Origin: an uncultured Clostridium sp.
GTDB taxonomy: Bacteria; Bacillota; Clostridia; Clostridiales; Clostridiaceae
Direction of reading: 5' to 3'
Length of the DNA: 64,000 nt
NCBI GenBank assembly: GCA_937927335.1
Contig: CALBDU010000079.1
Coordinates: 1-64,000 of the forward strand
The notes below the pieces were generated by a model. That model saw only the letters and a list, made by a program, of their open reading frames with translations, had not been told where the DNA came from and did no database searches. Every line of letters begins with the position of its first letter. Within the stretch, counting starts at the first letter, position 1. The position numbers and the translations under genes were made by a program. Shown piece by piece: positions 26,375 through 34,521 of this stretch.

Positions 26375-27061
26375 TTATTTTACCTCAAATTTATAGCCTA
26401 CGCCCCAAACAGTTTCTAACTGCCAGTTCTCGCCTCCCTGAAGTTTTTCCCTCAGCCTTTTTACATGCACATCAACAGTTCTGGAATCGCCAGGGTAATC
26501 ATATCCCCATACCTCACACAACAGCTGTTCCCTGGTAAAAACCCTGTTCTTGTTATTTGCAAGAAAGTAAAGCAATTCAAACTCCTTTGGCGGCATCTTA
26601 ATTTCCTCACCGTTATAAATTACTGAGTAGGAATTTATATCAATAACCAATCCGTTAAAATTTAAAACTTCCTTATTATCATTTTCTGCATTGTATCTTC
26701 TAAGCACAGCTTTAACCCTGGCTACCAGCTCTTTGGGTTCAAAGGGCTTAACCATGTAGTCATCAGCTCCAAGCTCCAGTCCAAGCACTTTATCAAAGGT
26801 TTCCCCTTTTGCTGTAAGCATTATTACAGGTGTTTCAGACTGTTTTCTTATCCATTTAAGTACATCTATACCGTCTACTCCCGGTAACATTATATCAAGC
26901 AGCACCAGATCAGGTTTATATTGATTGAAGGTCTCCTCTGCAGCTTTACCGCTGTAGCACACTCTGGTATCATAACCTGAATTCTCCAGGTACATTTTAA
27001 TTACCTCACATATATTCTCATCATCATCTACTATTAAAACTTTACCTATTTTACCTTCCAT
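26375..27061 (-). CDS. OmpR/PhoB-family response regulator
   Basis: Cytoplasmic DNA-binding regulator of 228 residues. The receiver domain (1-118) has the acidic pair in VLIVDDDEN, phospho-acceptor Asp56 (LVLLDIMLPG), Thr in VIMLTAKGE and Lys in DYMVKPFEP. The winged helix (about 135-228) has PPKEFELLYFLANNKNRVFTREQLL and SRTVDVHVKRLREKL. I chose the ATG at 27061 because AGGAG is seven bases upstream; the ATG two codons earlier is too close to that site. Partner of the downstream kinase; the target promoter is not identified here. Confidence 0.95.
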   Translation of the reverse strand: MEGKIGKVLIVDDDENICEVIKMYLENSGYDTRVCYSGKAAEETFNQYKPDLVLLDIMLPGVDGIDVLKWIRKQSETPVIMLTAKGETFDKVLGLELGADDYMVKPFEPKELVARVKAVLRRYNAENDNKEVLNFNGLVIDINSYSVIYNGEEIKMPPKEFELLYFLANNKNRVFTREQLLCEVWGYDYPGDSRTVDVHVKRLREKLQGGENWQLETVWGVGYKFEVK

Positions 27062-27156
27062 TCTCATTCTCCTCTCAAATGGTATATTTTAAATTTACCA
27101 CATCAGTACCTAAAAATAATATAGGAAATATGAAAAGTTACAAATAATTAACCAAA

Positions 27157-27182
27157 AGGCATGCCCCTGACGGGACATGCCT
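27157..27182 (-). terminator. Intrinsic terminator of prs
   Basis: The AGGCATGTCCC/GGGCATGCCT stem with a 5-nt loop is followed on the minus strand by TTTTGG. It lies just after the prs stop codon and ends the spoVG-glmU-prs stretch. Confidence 0.8.
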
Positions 27183-27188
27183 AAAATT

Positions 27189-28148
27189 TTATTCTTCAAA
27201 GAGTTTGCTTACTGAAACATCCTCATATATTCTTCTGATTGCTTCAGCAAACACTGGAGCTACAGATAACATTTTGAATTTATCATTCTTTTTATCTTCA
27301 GGAAGCTGGATTGTATTAAGCATTACCAGTTCCTTAATTACTGAATCATTGATCCTCTCCACCGCCGGTCCTGACAATACTGCATGTGTACAGCAGGCGT
27401 ATACTTCCTTAGCCCCCATTTTCACCAGGGCATTTGCACCGTTTGTTATTGTTCCAGCAGTGTCAATCATGTCATCAATTAGTATAACCCTTTTATCCTT
27501 TATATCTCCAATAACATTCATAACCTCGCATACATTTGGCTTAGGTCTTCTTTTGTCGATAATTGCTATAGGTGCCTGAAGCTTATCAGCAAACTTCCTG
27601 GCCCTGGTTACACTTCCAAGGTCAGGTGATACCACCACTACATCATCTGCTTCCAAAAATCCCTTTTGAACAAAGTACTTGGATAAAATTGGAGCTCCCA
27701 GTAAGTGATCAAGAGGAATATTGAAATATCCCTGAATCTGTGCAGCATGCAGGTCCATGGTAAGTACCCTGTCAGCGCCAGCAGCTGTCAAAATATCCGC
27801 AACCAGCTTAGCAGTTATTGGATCCCTGGCCTTAGCTTTTCTGTCCTGTCTTGCGTATCCATAATAAGGAATTACAGCAGTTATTCTTCCCGCTGATGCT
27901 CTTTTAAATGCATCAATCATAATTAGAAGCTCCATTAAATTGTCATTGACAGGGGCATTAGTGGATTGAACTACAAATACATCCACACCTCTTACAGTTT
28001 CATTAATATTAACTGATATTTCACCGTCGCTAAAACAGGTTACATTTGAGTTTCCCACAGGTAATCCCAATCTATCTGCAATTTCTTTTGCTAAAGGAAT
28101 ATTTGAATTTCCAGTGAAAATTTTAATATTTTTTCCGTGAGTTATCAT
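27189..28148 (-). CDS. prs: Ribose-phosphate pyrophosphokinase (PRPP synthetase)
   Basis: Makes PRPP from ribose 5-phosphate and ATP for nucleotide, His and Trp synthesis. The 319 residues carry the class I signatures. These are the ATP-binding region with GYARQDRKAKARDPITAKL, the Mg-PRPP site TMDLHAAQIQGYFNIPLDHL, the catalytic flexible loop IDKRRPKPNVCEVM and the PRPP loop VILIDDMIDTAGTITNGA. The ATG follows an AAGGAGG site. It directly follows glmU (17 nt), as in Bacillus. Confidence 0.97.
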   Translation of the reverse strand: MITHGKNIKIFTGNSNIPLAKEIADRLGLPVGNSNVTCFSDGEISVNINETVRGVDVFVVQSTNAPVNDNLMELLIMIDAFKRASAGRITAVIPYYGYARQDRKAKARDPITAKLVADILTAAGADRVLTMDLHAAQIQGYFNIPLDHLLGAPILSKYFVQKGFLEADDVVVVSPDLGSVTRARKFADKLQAPIAIIDKRRPKPNVCEVMNVIGDIKDKRVILIDDMIDTAGTITNGANALVKMGAKEVYACCTHAVLSGPAVERINDSVIKELVMLNTIQLPEDKKNDKFKMLSVAPVFAEAIRRIYEDVSVSKLFEE

Positions 28149-28165
28149 AATTGGTCCTCCTTAAA

Positions 28166-29536
28166 TTATTTTTTCTTTTCGTTTTTATATACCCAGCCTT
28201 CTTTGTTCACTTGACGTGCCCTGGCTATAGCCAGCGCTCCTTCAGGAACTTCATCGGTTATTGTGGAACCTGCGGCAATATAAGTATCATTATTAACTTT
28301 TACTGGGGCTATCAAATTTGTATTGCATCCGATAAATGCGTTATTTCCAACTATAGTTTTAGTTTTACTGTGTCCGTCATAATTCACAACTACTGTACCA
28401 CAGCCAAAATTACAGTTTTCACCAATTTCGGCATCTCCGATATAGGTTAAATGGGAAACCTTTGTATTATTGCCTATAACAGACTTCTTAACTTCAACAA
28501 AGTCACCAATTCTGGCTGATTTTCCAATTATACTTTCGGGCCTGATATATGCAAAAGGACCTATAGTAGTATTCTCACCTATTACACTGCTGAGTATAAC
28601 AGAGCTCTGGATTGTAACCCCTGCTTCAATTCTGCTGCTGCTTATTCTTGAGTTAGGGTAAAGGGTGCAGTTGGTGCCTATTGTAGTATCTCCCTGAATA
28701 ACATTACCGGGATATATAATTGTATCATTCCCAATAACTACATCTACATCAATATATGTATTCTCAGGATCGATTAAGGTAACCCCGTTAGTCATATGCT
28801 TCTCATTTATTCTTTTTCTGAGTACCTTTTCCGCCTGACTCAATTGTATTCTTGAATTAACCCCCATAGTTTCCTCGAAGGGAATTGGAAGAGCACCAAT
28901 TCTATTTCCTGACTGTGCCAAAATTCCAATAGCATCTGTTAGATAGTATTCACCCTGGGCATTGTCATTATTTAATTTGTCCAAAGTGTCTATGAGAGCC
29001 TCAATATCAAAGCAATACATACCTGAATTAATTTCATTAACCAAAAGCTCTTCCTGACTGCAATCCTTATGCTCAACAATCTTGCAAACCTCACCGTCAG
29101 CTTTTCTTATTATTCTTCCATAGCCATCAGCACAGCCTACCACTGAGGTAACAATTGTAGCCTTAAACCTGCCTTCAGTGTGAAACTTAATCATATTTTT
29201 TATGCTTTCCTCAGAAATTAAAGGAGCATCTCCGGTAAAAACAGCCACTGTACCTTTCTTTTCCTTAAGAAATTGGGAAGAACACAACACTGCATGCCCT
29301 GTTCCGAGCTGTTTTTCCTGCAGCGAGTAATTTACCTTCCTTGATTCAGTAGCTTCTTTAACTTTTTCTGCTCCTCTGCCAATTACTACATTTATATCAT
29401 TAATTCCACTATTTCTGACAGTATCAATAACTTGATTAACCATTTCCTTGCCACATACCTTATGCAGCACCTTAGGCACGTCGGATTTCATTCTTTTTCC
29501 TTCGCCCGCCGCCAATATTACAGCACAATTATACAT
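28166..29536 (-). CDS. glmU: Bifunctional GlcNAc-1-phosphate uridyltransferase/GlcN-1-phosphate acetyltransferase
   Basis: Makes UDP-GlcNAc, the wall precursor used by MurA. Residues 1-230 form the nucleotidyltransferase domain (VILAAGEGKRMKSDVPKVLH, QLGTGHAVLCS, VFTGDAPLI). Residues 250-456 form the left-handed beta-helix acetyltransferase of hexapeptide repeats, ending in NAFIGCNTNLIAPVKVNNDTYIAAGS. I chose the ATG at 29536 (456 residues), preceded by AGAGGTG; a start at 29566 would add ten non-conserved residues. It is cotranscribed with prs. Confidence 0.96.
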   Translation of the reverse strand: MYNCAVILAAGEGKRMKSDVPKVLHKVCGKEMVNQVIDTVRNSGINDINVVIGRGAEKVKEATESRKVNYSLQEKQLGTGHAVLCSSQFLKEKKGTVAVFTGDAPLISEESIKNMIKFHTEGRFKATIVTSVVGCADGYGRIIRKADGEVCKIVEHKDCSQEELLVNEINSGMYCFDIEALIDTLDKLNNDNAQGEYYLTDAIGILAQSGNRIGALPIPFEETMGVNSRIQLSQAEKVLRKRINEKHMTNGVTLIDPENTYIDVDVVIGNDTIIYPGNVIQGDTTIGTNCTLYPNSRISSSRIEAGVTIQSSVILSSVIGENTTIGPFAYIRPESIIGKSARIGDFVEVKKSVIGNNTKVSHLTYIGDAEIGENCNFGCGTVVVNYDGHSKTKTIVGNNAFIGCNTNLIAPVKVNNDTYIAAGSTITDEVPEGALAIARARQVNKEGWVYKNEKKK

Positions 29537-29628
29537 TAAATAACACCTCTTAATATAAATATCCATAAATATTATATTTTATATGCCTTTTATTTTCAAC
29601 TAAATATAATATTTAATAAAAATTTCAT

Positions 29629-29662
29629 AATAAAAAGGAGTTTAATTAAACTCCTTTTTATT
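29629..29662 (-). terminator. Terminator/attenuator after spoVG
   Basis: A fully palindromic 34-nt sequence (17 bases each side) containing AAAAAGGAGTTTAA, followed on the minus strand by TGAAATTTTT. It lies two bases after the spoVG stop and upstream of glmU. Confidence 0.7.
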
Positions 29663-29664
29663 AA

Positions 29665-29958
29665 TTATTCTTCCACTTTTAGATCTTCGGAAACTGGTTC
29701 TTCATTCTTAACTTTCTCATATTCTTCGAGAATTGACTTTTGTATTTTTTCTCTGGTTTGAGTATTGATTGGGTGGGCTATGTCCTTGAATTCTCCATCA
29801 GGAGTTTTTCTGCTAGGCATAGCTATAAAAAGTCCGTTCTGTCCTTCTATAACCTTGATATCATGAACAACAAATTCATTATCAAAGGTTACTGACACAA
29901 TGGCCTTCATTTTACCCTCAGCAGCAATTTTTCTTACTCTTACGTCTGTAATTTGCAT
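29665..29958 (-). CDS. spoVG: Septation/sporulation regulator SpoVG
   Basis: Small nucleic-acid-binding regulator (97 residues). The conserved core is present: MQITDVRVRKIAAEGKMKAI, VSVTFDNEFVVHDIKVIEGQNGLFIAMPSRK and the basic FKDIAHPINTQTREKIQ near the C-terminus. The tail is acidic. It is placed between purR and glmU as in Bacillus (which has yabJ as well; yabJ is absent here). A near-perfect sigma-H promoter lies upstream. Confidence 0.97.
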   Translation of the reverse strand: MQITDVRVRKIAAEGKMKAIVSVTFDNEFVVHDIKVIEGQNGLFIAMPSRKTPDGEFKDIAHPINTQTREKIQKSILEEYEKVKNEEPVSEDLKVEE

Positions 29959-29991
29959 TAAAATCCACCTCCAAGATGCTTAGTATATATA

Positions 29992-30020
29992 TTATTCTCT
30001 ATTATTTAAAATTTTCCTTC
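29992..30020 (-). promoter_or_regulatory. Sigma-H promoter of spoVG
   Basis: Minus-strand GAAGGAAAA (30012-30020) and AGAGAATAA (29992-30000) match RnAGGAwWW and RnnGAATww at every defined position, with 11-bp spacing. spoVG of B. subtilis is the classical sigma-H-dependent gene. Confidence 0.75.
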
Positions 30021-30059
30021 TTATTTTTTTGAAAAGTAATAAATTTTTTGAAAATTTTA

Positions 30060-30875
30060 TTATTTGAAGAATTTTGAAGGAGTTAATACAGCATTTCCTA
30101 ATTCATCAAATCCATTGAAGTCTACTATTGAAACATAATCATGTATCAATTTTTTTGGAGTATTAACGGTATCAACCAAAACCCCTATCCCTAAAAGCTC
30201 ACTTTCAAATTCCTTAAGCAAATCTATAATGCCTTTTGCAGTACCCCCGGCTTTCATAAAATCATCGACGAAAATACATTTGCTGCCTTTCTTTAAGGAT
30301 TTTTTAGAAAGTGTCATGTTCTGTATTCTTCCGCTGGAGCCGGAAACATAATTTATGCTCAAAGTTGAGCCCTCTGTAACCTTAGTGTCCCTTCTAACTA
30401 CTACAAGCTGCACTCCAAGAAGCTTGGCAACTTCATAAGCCAATGGTATTCCTTTGGTTTCCACAGTCACAACATAATCGATGTTTTTCTCAATGAACCT
30501 TGAGGCCAGTATTATTCCTGCAGTAGATATTATATTGGGATTACACATTATATCAGTTACATATAAAAAATTACCCGGTATTATTCTTTCACTATTTTGT
30601 AAAATAATACATAATCTTTCTGCAAATTCCCTGCTTTTTTCCTGTGAAAGACCGCAGATATACTTTACCCCACCTGACGCCCCTGAAATTGTATCCACCC
30701 TGCCCAGATTCAATTTCACCAGGATATCCTTGATAACAAACAAATCCTCACTAACAGTAGATTTTGCTGCATTAAACAATTCCGTAAATGCATTTAAGTT
30801 AATTACCTTATTAGGATTTTCCAGCAGCGTTTTCGTAATAACAGCTATTCTCTGGTTCCTTGTAAACTTTTCCAT
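30060..30875 (-). CDS. purR: Pur operon repressor PurR (PRTase-fold)
   Basis: Transcriptional repressor of purine genes that senses PRPP. The 271 residues have an N-terminal winged helix (FTRNQRIAVITKTLLENPNKVI, AAKSTVSEDLFVIKDIL) and a type I PRTase-like domain. The PRPP-binding loop IFVDDFMKAGGTAKGI is at about 198-213. This is the Bacillus-type PurR, not the LacI-type enterobacterial protein. First gene of the minus-strand block; it diverges from murC. Confidence 0.95.
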   Translation of the reverse strand: MEKFTRNQRIAVITKTLLENPNKVINLNAFTELFNAAKSTVSEDLFVIKDILVKLNLGRVDTISGASGGVKYICGLSQEKSREFAERLCIILQNSERIIPGNFLYVTDIMCNPNIISTAGIILASRFIEKNIDYVVTVETKGIPLAYEVAKLLGVQLVVVRRDTKVTEGSTLSINYVSGSSGRIQNMTLSKKSLKKGSKCIFVDDFMKAGGTAKGIIDLLKEFESELLGIGVLVDTVNTPKKLIHDYVSIVDFNGFDELGNAVLTPSKFFK

Positions 30876-31006
30876 ATTATCACCTGACCATTTAAATTTA
30901 CGAATATTATTAATAAATTTCTATCTATTATTCATATTTTATTCTAAAATGCAACTTTAATCAATACTTATAATCATAATTAATGTTTTAAATAAAAATT
31001 TTGTGA

Positions 31007-31012
31007 TATAAT
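31007..31012 (+). promoter_or_regulatory. Extended -10 element upstream of murC
   Basis: TGATATAAT at 31004-31012 is an extended -10 (TGn plus a perfect TATAAT). No convincing -35 box lies 17 bp upstream. The leader to the murC start would be about 70 nt. Confidence 0.45.
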
Positions 31013-31087
31013 TTATAGAGATAATGATTTTTTTATTATTTTCTATATTTGTAAGAATATTCTATTTATATAAAGGAGCTGATTTAC

Positions 31088-32461
31088 TTGTCACTTGATT
31101 TTTTAAAAGATAATAAGAAAAAAATTCATTTTATTGGAATCGGCGGAGTAAGTATGAGCGGTCTGGCGGAAATACTTTTAGAACATGGTTATAAAGTTTC
31201 CGGATCAGACATGAAGCCTTCTGCCGCCACTGAGCTTCTTAGCTCCAGAGGGGCGGAAGTATTTATCGGCCATGACAAAAATAATGTGGCTGGAAGCGAT
31301 CTTGTAGTATATACTGCTGCTATTTCCGATGAAAATCCTGAGCTCACCGGTGCCAGGGAATTGAATATCCCTACCATGGACAGGGCTGAATTTCTTGGAC
31401 ATATAATGAAGGGCCACAAATATAATGTTGCAGTTTCCGGAACCCATGGGAAAACTACTACCACTTCAATGCTTTCACATATTTCCATCAAGGCCGATCT
31501 TGACCCTACCATACTAGTTGGCGGCCAGCTGGATATTATCAATGGAAATGTACGCTCTGGAAATAGCCAATACTTCATTACCGAGGCTTGTGAATACAAG
31601 GCATCATTTTTGAAGTTTTTTCCTTATATCGGAATTATATTAAATATTGATGCAGATCATTTGGATTTTTATAAGGATATTGATGACATCCAAAACACAT
31701 TTGTTAAGTTCTCAAAGCTGATTCCGGCAGATGGATATCTTGTATGCTGCGTTGAGAATGATAAAATGGATAAAGTAATAGAAGCTGCAGACTGTAATGT
31801 TATAACCTATGGCCTGCAGAAAGGTGATTATACTGCGGAAAATATTGTATTTAACCAAAAAGGATGTGCTTCATTTACCGCCTATTATAAGAACAGTCCA
31901 TTATTTGAAATTCACCTTAATGTACCTGGAAAGCATAATGTGTTGAATGCATTGGCAGCCATTGCTGCAGCCAGGGCTTTACACATTTCAGATACTGCTG
32001 TCAAGGAAGGCCTGATGGAATTTGGAGGTACACACAGAAGATTTGAAGTTAAGGGTACAAAAAACGGTGTTACTGTTATAGATGATTATGCACATCATCC
32101 AACTGAAATAGCTGCTACCTTGAGCGCAGCCAGGAATTATCCTCATAAAAGAATATTTTGTGTTTTCCAGCCCCATACCTATTCAAGGACTTTAAAACTT
32201 TTTGAAGAATTCAGCAATGCCTTTGCTGGCGTGGATGAACTCATTCTTGCCGATATCTATCCTGCAAGAGAAAAGGATACAGGTGTTGTAAGCTCTGCCA
32301 TGCTGTCAGATAAAATAAATGAAAACGGCCAAAAATGTATTAATCTCCATACCTATGATGAAATTGCGGATTATCTGAATAAAACTATGACAAACGGAGA
32401 TGTACTTTTCACTATCGGTGCTGGTGATGTATATAAAATCGGTGAAATGTATCTAAGATAA
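31088..32461 (+). CDS. murC: UDP-N-acetylmuramate-L-alanine ligase
   Basis: Adds L-Ala to UDP-MurNAc in peptidoglycan precursor synthesis. The 457 residues start with the UDP-binding Rossmann domain (KKIHFIGIGGVSMSGLAEIL). The ATP P-loop is VSGTHGKTTTTSML (about 117-130). The central domain has ILNIDADHLDFY and the C-terminal domain has VIDDYAHHPTEI and VFQPHTYSRT. The TTG start is preceded by AAAGGAGCT. Diverges from purR. Confidence 0.97.
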   Translation: MSLDFLKDNKKKIHFIGIGGVSMSGLAEILLEHGYKVSGSDMKPSAATELLSSRGAEVFIGHDKNNVAGSDLVVYTAAISDENPELTGARELNIPTMDRAEFLGHIMKGHKYNVAVSGTHGKTTTTSMLSHISIKADLDPTILVGGQLDIINGNVRSGNSQYFITEACEYKASFLKFFPYIGIILNIDADHLDFYKDIDDIQNTFVKFSKLIPADGYLVCCVENDKMDKVIEAADCNVITYGLQKGDYTAENIVFNQKGCASFTAYYKNSPLFEIHLNVPGKHNVLNALAAIAAARALHISDTAVKEGLMEFGGTHRRFEVKGTKNGVTVIDDYAHHPTEIAATLSAARNYPHKRIFCVFQPHTYSRTLKLFEEFSNAFAGVDELILADIYPAREKDTGVVSSAMLSDKINENGQKCINLHTYDEIADYLNKTMTNGDVLFTIGAGDVYKIGEMYLR

Positions 32462-32478
32462 AATTACAAGTGTATTAT

Positions 32479-32518
32479 CCTCCAGTCTGGTAATAATATG
32501 ATTATTACCAGTTGGAGG
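32479..32518 (+). promoter_or_regulatory. Hairpin masking the ribosome-binding site of the downstream small membrane gene
   Basis: CCTCCA (32479-32484) pairs with TGGAGG (32513-32518), and an inner 11-bp stem (32487-32497 with 32501-32511) closes on a 3-nt ATG loop. TGTTTTT follows, so it also looks like the murC terminator. The GGAGG of the 3' arm is the ribosome-binding site for the start codon at 32526. Confidence 0.7.
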
Positions 32519-32525
32519 TGTTTTT

Positions 32526-32837
32526 ATGAGAAATTTTTTTATTACCGCAGTGGTGAACCTTGTTGTGATTACAATTGCATATTTCCTGTTCAGGTCTATT
32601 ATCAGCGGTCCGGCAAGGCATAGGCTGTATGAAATAATATTCAGCTCCATGTCCAGATTTGTAATCTATATATTCATAATCACAGTGGCAATCACAGGAC
32701 TAACAGCATATATAATGTACCGCACAAGATACATTGCATACCTCAATATAGTTTCACCAATAATTTTATCGACTCTCATTGGATTTCTCATGTCCACTGT
32801 TCCTACCAGAGGGCTGGGTGATGAAAAAAAGGAGTAA
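32526..32837 (+). CDS. Small integral membrane protein of unknown function
   Basis: I do not recognise the family. The 103 residues contain three hydrophobic segments (about 5-25, 43-65 and 73-92) separated by basic loops (RSIISGPARHRLYE and MYRTRYIAY), and a charged C-terminus (GLGDEKKE). The ATG has GGAGG seven bases upstream, but that site lies in the 3' arm of a stable hairpin. A terminator follows, so it is likely a one-gene unit or a murC read-through. Confidence 0.75.
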   Translation: MRNFFITAVVNLVVITIAYFLFRSIISGPARHRLYEIIFSSMSRFVIYIFIITVAITGLTAYIMYRTRYIAYLNIVSPIILSTLIGFLMSTVPTRGLGDEKKE

Positions 32838-32843
32838 ACCGGC

Positions 32844-32877
32844 AAAAGCCTGATGTATTTTCATTCATTAGGCTTTT
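32844..32877 (+). terminator. Terminator of the small membrane protein gene
   Basis: AAAAGCCTGATG/CATTAGGCTTTT stem (one G-T pair) with a 10-nt loop, followed by TTTTTATTT. Confidence 0.85.
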
Positions 32878-32893
32878 TTTATTTATGATAGCC

Positions 32894-32922
32894 TTGAATT
32901 TGTCCAGCTTATTAATTATACT
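32894..32922 (+). promoter_or_regulatory. Promoter of tRNA-Pro
   Basis: TTGAAT (32894-32899) and TATACT (32917-32922) with 17-bp spacing lie 18 bases before the mature tRNA 5' end. Confidence 0.65.
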
Positions 32923-32940
32923 AATAATATCTGATATCAG

Positions 32941-33016
32941 CGGGGTGTAGCGCAGCTGGTAGCGCGCGTGCTTCGGGAGCATGAGGCCGCAAGTTCAAGT
33001 CTTGTCACTCCGACCA
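32941..33016 (+). tRNA. tRNA-Pro (CGG)
   Basis: CGGGGTGTAGCGCAG start, anticodon loop TTCGGGA (anticodon CGG) in a CGTGC/GCATG stem, T-loop GTTCAAG, acceptor pairing CGGGGTG/CACTCCG and an encoded ACCA end. Stands alone between two protein genes. Confidence 0.94.
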
Positions 33017-33157
33017 TTATTAACAAAGGGTTTGCTTTCTGCAGGCCCTTTTATCGTCTTAAGTATCTGCCAGGCATCAGGTCCTCTTTATTAGATGTTA
33101 TAATGCATTCCTGTTTATGGTATAATAATCATATAAACTTTTTAATGGAGGGGCCAT

Positions 33158-34501
33158 ATGAAAGCTGAGTATAATGAATTATTTAAGAAAATACTGAAGT
33201 CTGTTAAAGACAATAATTTTGAAACTGTTATCACAGAAATTATGGATAATCCCCAGGTAGACAAGGATAAGCTGGCCAAGGTTGTATCCTCTTTATGCGG
33301 GGTAGAACTATCCTATGAGGATGGCTTTACAGAAAAGCTGAAAAATGCAATTGAGCATTATAATGCTGACCACAAGGTTGTTTCAAAAATAGATCACTGT
33401 GACATGGGCTGCACTCATCAGGGTGATAGTCCGGAATGTATGAAATCTTGTCCTTTTCATGCAATAATTTTTAATATGGAAAGGAATAAGACCTTCATTG
33501 ATACTGATAAATGCACTGACTGCGGATTATGTGTAGAGGCTTGTCCAAATGCATCTATAATGGATAAGGTTGAGTTCGTACCTCTATTCAATCTTTTAAA
33601 GGAGGGTCAACCAGTGGTAGCGGCGGTGGCGCCTGCAATCTCCGGACAGTTTGGCGAAGCTTCTATTGATCAGCTAAGAACAGCCTTTAAAAAATTAGGC
33701 TTCGCTGATATGGTAGAGGTGGCTTTCTTTGCTGATATGCTGACTCTGAAGGAATCCATTGAATTTGACCACCTGGTTAAAAAAGAGGAGGACCTTATGA
33801 TTACCTCCTGCTGCTGTCCAATGTGGGTTGGTATGCTTAAGCGTGTATATGACAACCTGGTTAAGCATGTTTCCCCGTCCATATCACCTATGATAGCCTC
33901 TGGAAGGGTGCTAAAGAAGCTCAATCCTGACTTGAAGGTTGTATTCATCGGACCCTGTATAGCCAAAAAAGCTGAGGCTAAGGAAAAGGACCTGATAGGC
34001 GACATCGATTTTGTACTTACTTTTGAAGAGCTGAAAAATATATTCGAAGCCTTTGAAGTTGTACCGGAACAGCTGGAGGAAACATTATCTACGGATTATG
34101 CCTCCAGAGGAGGAAAGCTTTATGCAAGGGCTGGAGGAGTTTCCATAGCAGTAAGTGAATCGGTGAAGGAACTATTCCCCGAAAAGCATAAGTTCTTTAA
34201 AGCAGTGGCCGTTGATGGAGTTAAGGATTGTAAAATGATGCTTGAAAAAGCACAAAAGGGAGAAGTGAATGCTAACTTCATTGAAGGTATGGGCTGCGTA
34301 GGTGGCTGTGTAGGTGGTCCTAAGGCTATTGTGAACAGGGAAAAGGGAAAAGAGGAAGTAGATAAATATGCAGAGCAGTCCAGTATAAAGGTTTCTGTGG
34401 AAAGCCAGTGTATTAAAGATATACTGACAAGCATAGGTATTGATTCCATAGATGACTTTAAGATAAGAGAAAAAATTGAAATATTTGAAAGACAGTTCTA
34501 A
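33158..34501 (+). CDS. [FeFe]-hydrogenase H-cluster protein with two [4Fe-4S] motifs
   Basis: A 447-residue [FeFe]-hydrogenase-type protein. An N-terminal helical region is followed by Cys sets for [4Fe-4S] clusters (C81, C85, C94, C98; C119, C122, C125, C129). The H-cluster domain has L1 TSCCCPMW (216-223), L2 GPCIAKKAE (265-273) and L3 EGMGCVGGCVGGP (376-388). All four ligands of the H-cluster cubane and the Cys and Lys near the diiron site are kept. The extra Cys in L1 fits what I recall of group B (CpIII-like) enzymes rather than the main fermentative type. Probable H2/ferredoxin activity, physiological role uncertain. The ATG has a GGAGGGG site. Confidence 0.9.
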   Translation: MKAEYNELFKKILKSVKDNNFETVITEIMDNPQVDKDKLAKVVSSLCGVELSYEDGFTEKLKNAIEHYNADHKVVSKIDHCDMGCTHQGDSPECMKSCPFHAIIFNMERNKTFIDTDKCTDCGLCVEACPNASIMDKVEFVPLFNLLKEGQPVVAAVAPAISGQFGEASIDQLRTAFKKLGFADMVEVAFFADMLTLKESIEFDHLVKKEEDLMITSCCCPMWVGMLKRVYDNLVKHVSPSISPMIASGRVLKKLNPDLKVVFIGPCIAKKAEAKEKDLIGDIDFVLTFEELKNIFEAFEVVPEQLEETLSTDYASRGGKLYARAGGVSIAVSESVKELFPEKHKFFKAVAVDGVKDCKMMLEKAQKGEVNANFIEGMGCVGGCVGGPKAIVNREKGKEEVDKYAEQSSIKVSVESQCIKDILTSIGIDSIDDFKIREKIEIFERQF

Positions 34502-34521
34502 CAGATTATGAGGTGATAAGC

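Noticed and set aside
32968..33168. Plus-strand frame of 66 codons starting in tRNA-Pro
   Set aside because: It begins inside the tRNA and overlaps the start of the hydrogenase gene; no coding signs.
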